Assembly: GCA_003224135.1 (NCBI GenBank)
Contig: QHYO01000066.1
Span: 1-6,785, forward strand
Source: Acidobacteriota bacterium
GTDB taxonomy: Bacteria; Acidobacteriota; Terriglobia; Acidiferrales; UBA7541
Length of the DNA stretch: 6,785 nt
Reading direction: 5' to 3'
Position numbers and translations under genes: made by a program. Positions 6,350-6,785 of this stretch are shown one piece after another. Under the pieces are notes generated by a model. The model was given only the letters and a program-made list of their open reading frames with translations. It was not told the origin of the DNA and did not search any database. Position 1 is the stretch's first letter, and every line of letters begins with the position of its first letter.

Positions 6350-6427
6350 CTAGATTTCTGCGTTGGCGTAAGAGCTGATTTCGCAGTTCAGATCGATTTC
6401 TTCGTGCTGAGGTGTGGTCCATTCCAT
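6350..6427 (-). CDS. pqqA: PQQ precursor peptide PqqA
   Basis: A 25-codon gene, ATG 6427-6425 to TAG 6352-6350, encoding MEWTTPQHEEIDLNCEISSY followed by ANAEI. This is the PqqA pattern: a Trp/Pro-containing leader, acidic middle, then E-x3-Y (Glu16 and Tyr20) and the YxxAE(I) end. PqqE links Glu16 to Tyr20, and all carbon and nitrogen atoms of PQQ come from these two residues. A strong AAGGAG (6441-6436) sits 8 nt upstream of the ATG. It is the first gene of the pqq cluster and lies 139 bp before pqqB. Its length is within the short range for the family (about 22-40). Cys15 just before Glu16 is unusual against the more common hydrophobic residue. It must be cut by a peptidase that is not encoded in this window. 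Confidence 0.93.
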   Translation of the reverse strand: MEWTTPQHEEIDLNCEISSYANAEI

Positions 6428-6429
6428 GG

Positions 6430-6558
6430 TTATGACTCCTTGGCGTTGGTCGAGCACAGGAAGAATAACACGGAGACAGAACAGCAGAAAGCAGAATTCA
6501 AGCCGGCGTCAAGGCGATGCAGCGGGGAGCGCGAGCAACGAACAGGAAGCGAAAACAT
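6430..6558 (-). CDS. Candidate 42-residue leader ORF immediately upstream of pqqA (low confidence)
   Basis: ATG 6558-6556 is preceded by AGGAG (6570-6566) at an ideal 7-nt spacing and runs to TAA 6432-6430, ending 2 nt before the pqqA start. The pqqA Shine-Dalgarno lies inside its last codons. The predicted peptide has four Cys (8, 25, 26, 35) and a hydrophobic patch (about residues 21-35). I recognise no family. The ribosome site and near-abutting stop are what make it worth listing; it could be a translated leader or chance. Composition gives no further support. Confidence 0.25.
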   Translation of the reverse strand: MFSLPVRCSRSPLHRLDAGLNSAFCCSVSVLFFLCSTNAKES

Positions 6559-6785
6559 GCCACAACTCCTCGTGAGTCACAATGAAACAGAGCACAACAG
6601 GTCGCGCTGCATCAGTTTGAAATCTTTGATAACAACTTTTCAAAAAATATTGAGCCGAGTGCACGATTTCCCTTGACAAGAATTGTAGCAAGTCTATGAT
6701 GTGGCGAAAAGTGGTATGAAGTGGGAAACAGTAGAGCGAAGTAGGGTTCACGGACGCGGTTGCGGTAAAGCAAGTAAACAATTTG
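6442..6785. other. Upstream region of pqqA with no confident gene
   Basis: About 344 bp to the end of the window. Two overlapping 90-residue frames exist on opposite strands here (6404-6676 plus and 6509-6781 minus), but neither resembles a protein family or has support beyond being open. The region should contain the pqq promoter. I could not identify a convincing -35/-10 pair on the minus strand. A strong plus-strand promoter lies near the right edge. Confidence 0.5.
6673..6700 (+). promoter_or_regulatory. Sigma70-type promoter pointing rightward out of the window
   Basis: TTGACA (6673-6678) and TATGAT (6695-6700) are separated by 16 bp: a perfect -35 and a 5/6 -10. Transcription would start near 6706 and go right, away from pqqA, toward a gene not included here. 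The surrounding bases are AT-rich relative to the window. This is a sequence match only; the class of sigma factor and activity are not known. Confidence 0.5.

Noticed and set aside
6545..6562. Sigma54-like TGGCATGTTTTCGC on the minus strand upstream of pqqA
   Set aside because: The GG to GC distance is one base short of the required spacing and the -12 TTGC element is missing.
6682..6687. TACAAT on the minus strand as a -10 for pqqA
   Set aside because: The matching -35 position reads TTTTCG or TTTCGC, only half the consensus, and it would give a leader of about 250 nt. Not strong enough to call.
6404..6781. Two overlapping 90-residue open frames on opposite strands (6404-6676 plus; 6509-6781 minus)
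   Set aside because: No recognisable family; they overlap each other, the pqqA start and the promoter-like region. The plus frame runs antisense into pqqA.

Overview
This window carries a complete core set of genes for making the redox cofactor pyrroloquinoline quinone (PQQ). On the minus strand the order is pqqA-pqqB-pqqC-pqqD-pqqE, running from about 6427 down to 3048. pqqA is a 25-codon gene that is easy to miss. To the left, on the plus strand, lie the tail of an ECF sigma factor gene, a zinc-finger anti-sigma gene, a DUF3106 gene and an MFS transporter gene. The GC-rich sequence and the ECF sigma / zinc-finger anti-sigma / DUF3106 trio suggest an Acidobacteriota (Terriglobia-like) genome. 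That is inferred from gene content and protein style, not from a database match.

Left part (1-1620, plus strand): an apparent operon. The last 39 codons of an ECF sigma factor are followed after 11 nt by a single-pass anti-sigma protein with a C-terminal H-x3-C-x2-C motif. After 6 nt comes a secreted or membrane-anchored protein with a Pro/Gln/Arg/Asn-rich linker and a DUF3106 domain. This looks like an envelope-sensing regulatory unit. The middle (1621-1827) is a gap with only weak signals, followed by a 12-helix-type MFS_3 exporter (1828-3069). The 3' end of the MFS gene overlaps that of pqqE on the opposite strand by 22 bp.

PQQ part (3048-6427, minus strand): PqqA is the precursor peptide, with the Glu16 and Tyr20 that are cross-linked. 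PqqD is its chaperone and PqqE the radical SAM/SPASM enzyme that joins the two side chains. PqqB is a metallo-beta-lactamase-fold oxygenase, and PqqC performs the final cofactorless oxidation. pqqB/pqqC and pqqC/pqqD overlap by 4 nt (GTGA and ATGA). pqqA and pqqB are separated by a perfect 9-bp GC-rich stem-loop that could keep pqqA transcript above pqqBCDE. pqqD and pqqE are separated by an unusual 105-bp gap with a smaller hairpin, after which pqqE appears to start at TTG. No peptidase gene of the pqqF or pqqG type is in the window.

Right end (6428-6785): no confident gene. It holds a good sigma70-type promoter pointing rightward out of the window, and a 42-codon candidate leader ORF on the pqqA strand. 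I see no mobile element, CRISPR array, tRNA or rRNA. The system is a known one. The novel points are local: substitutions at normally conserved active-site positions in PqqB and PqqC, a G9 tract in pqqB, and the RNA structures and gap inside the operon.
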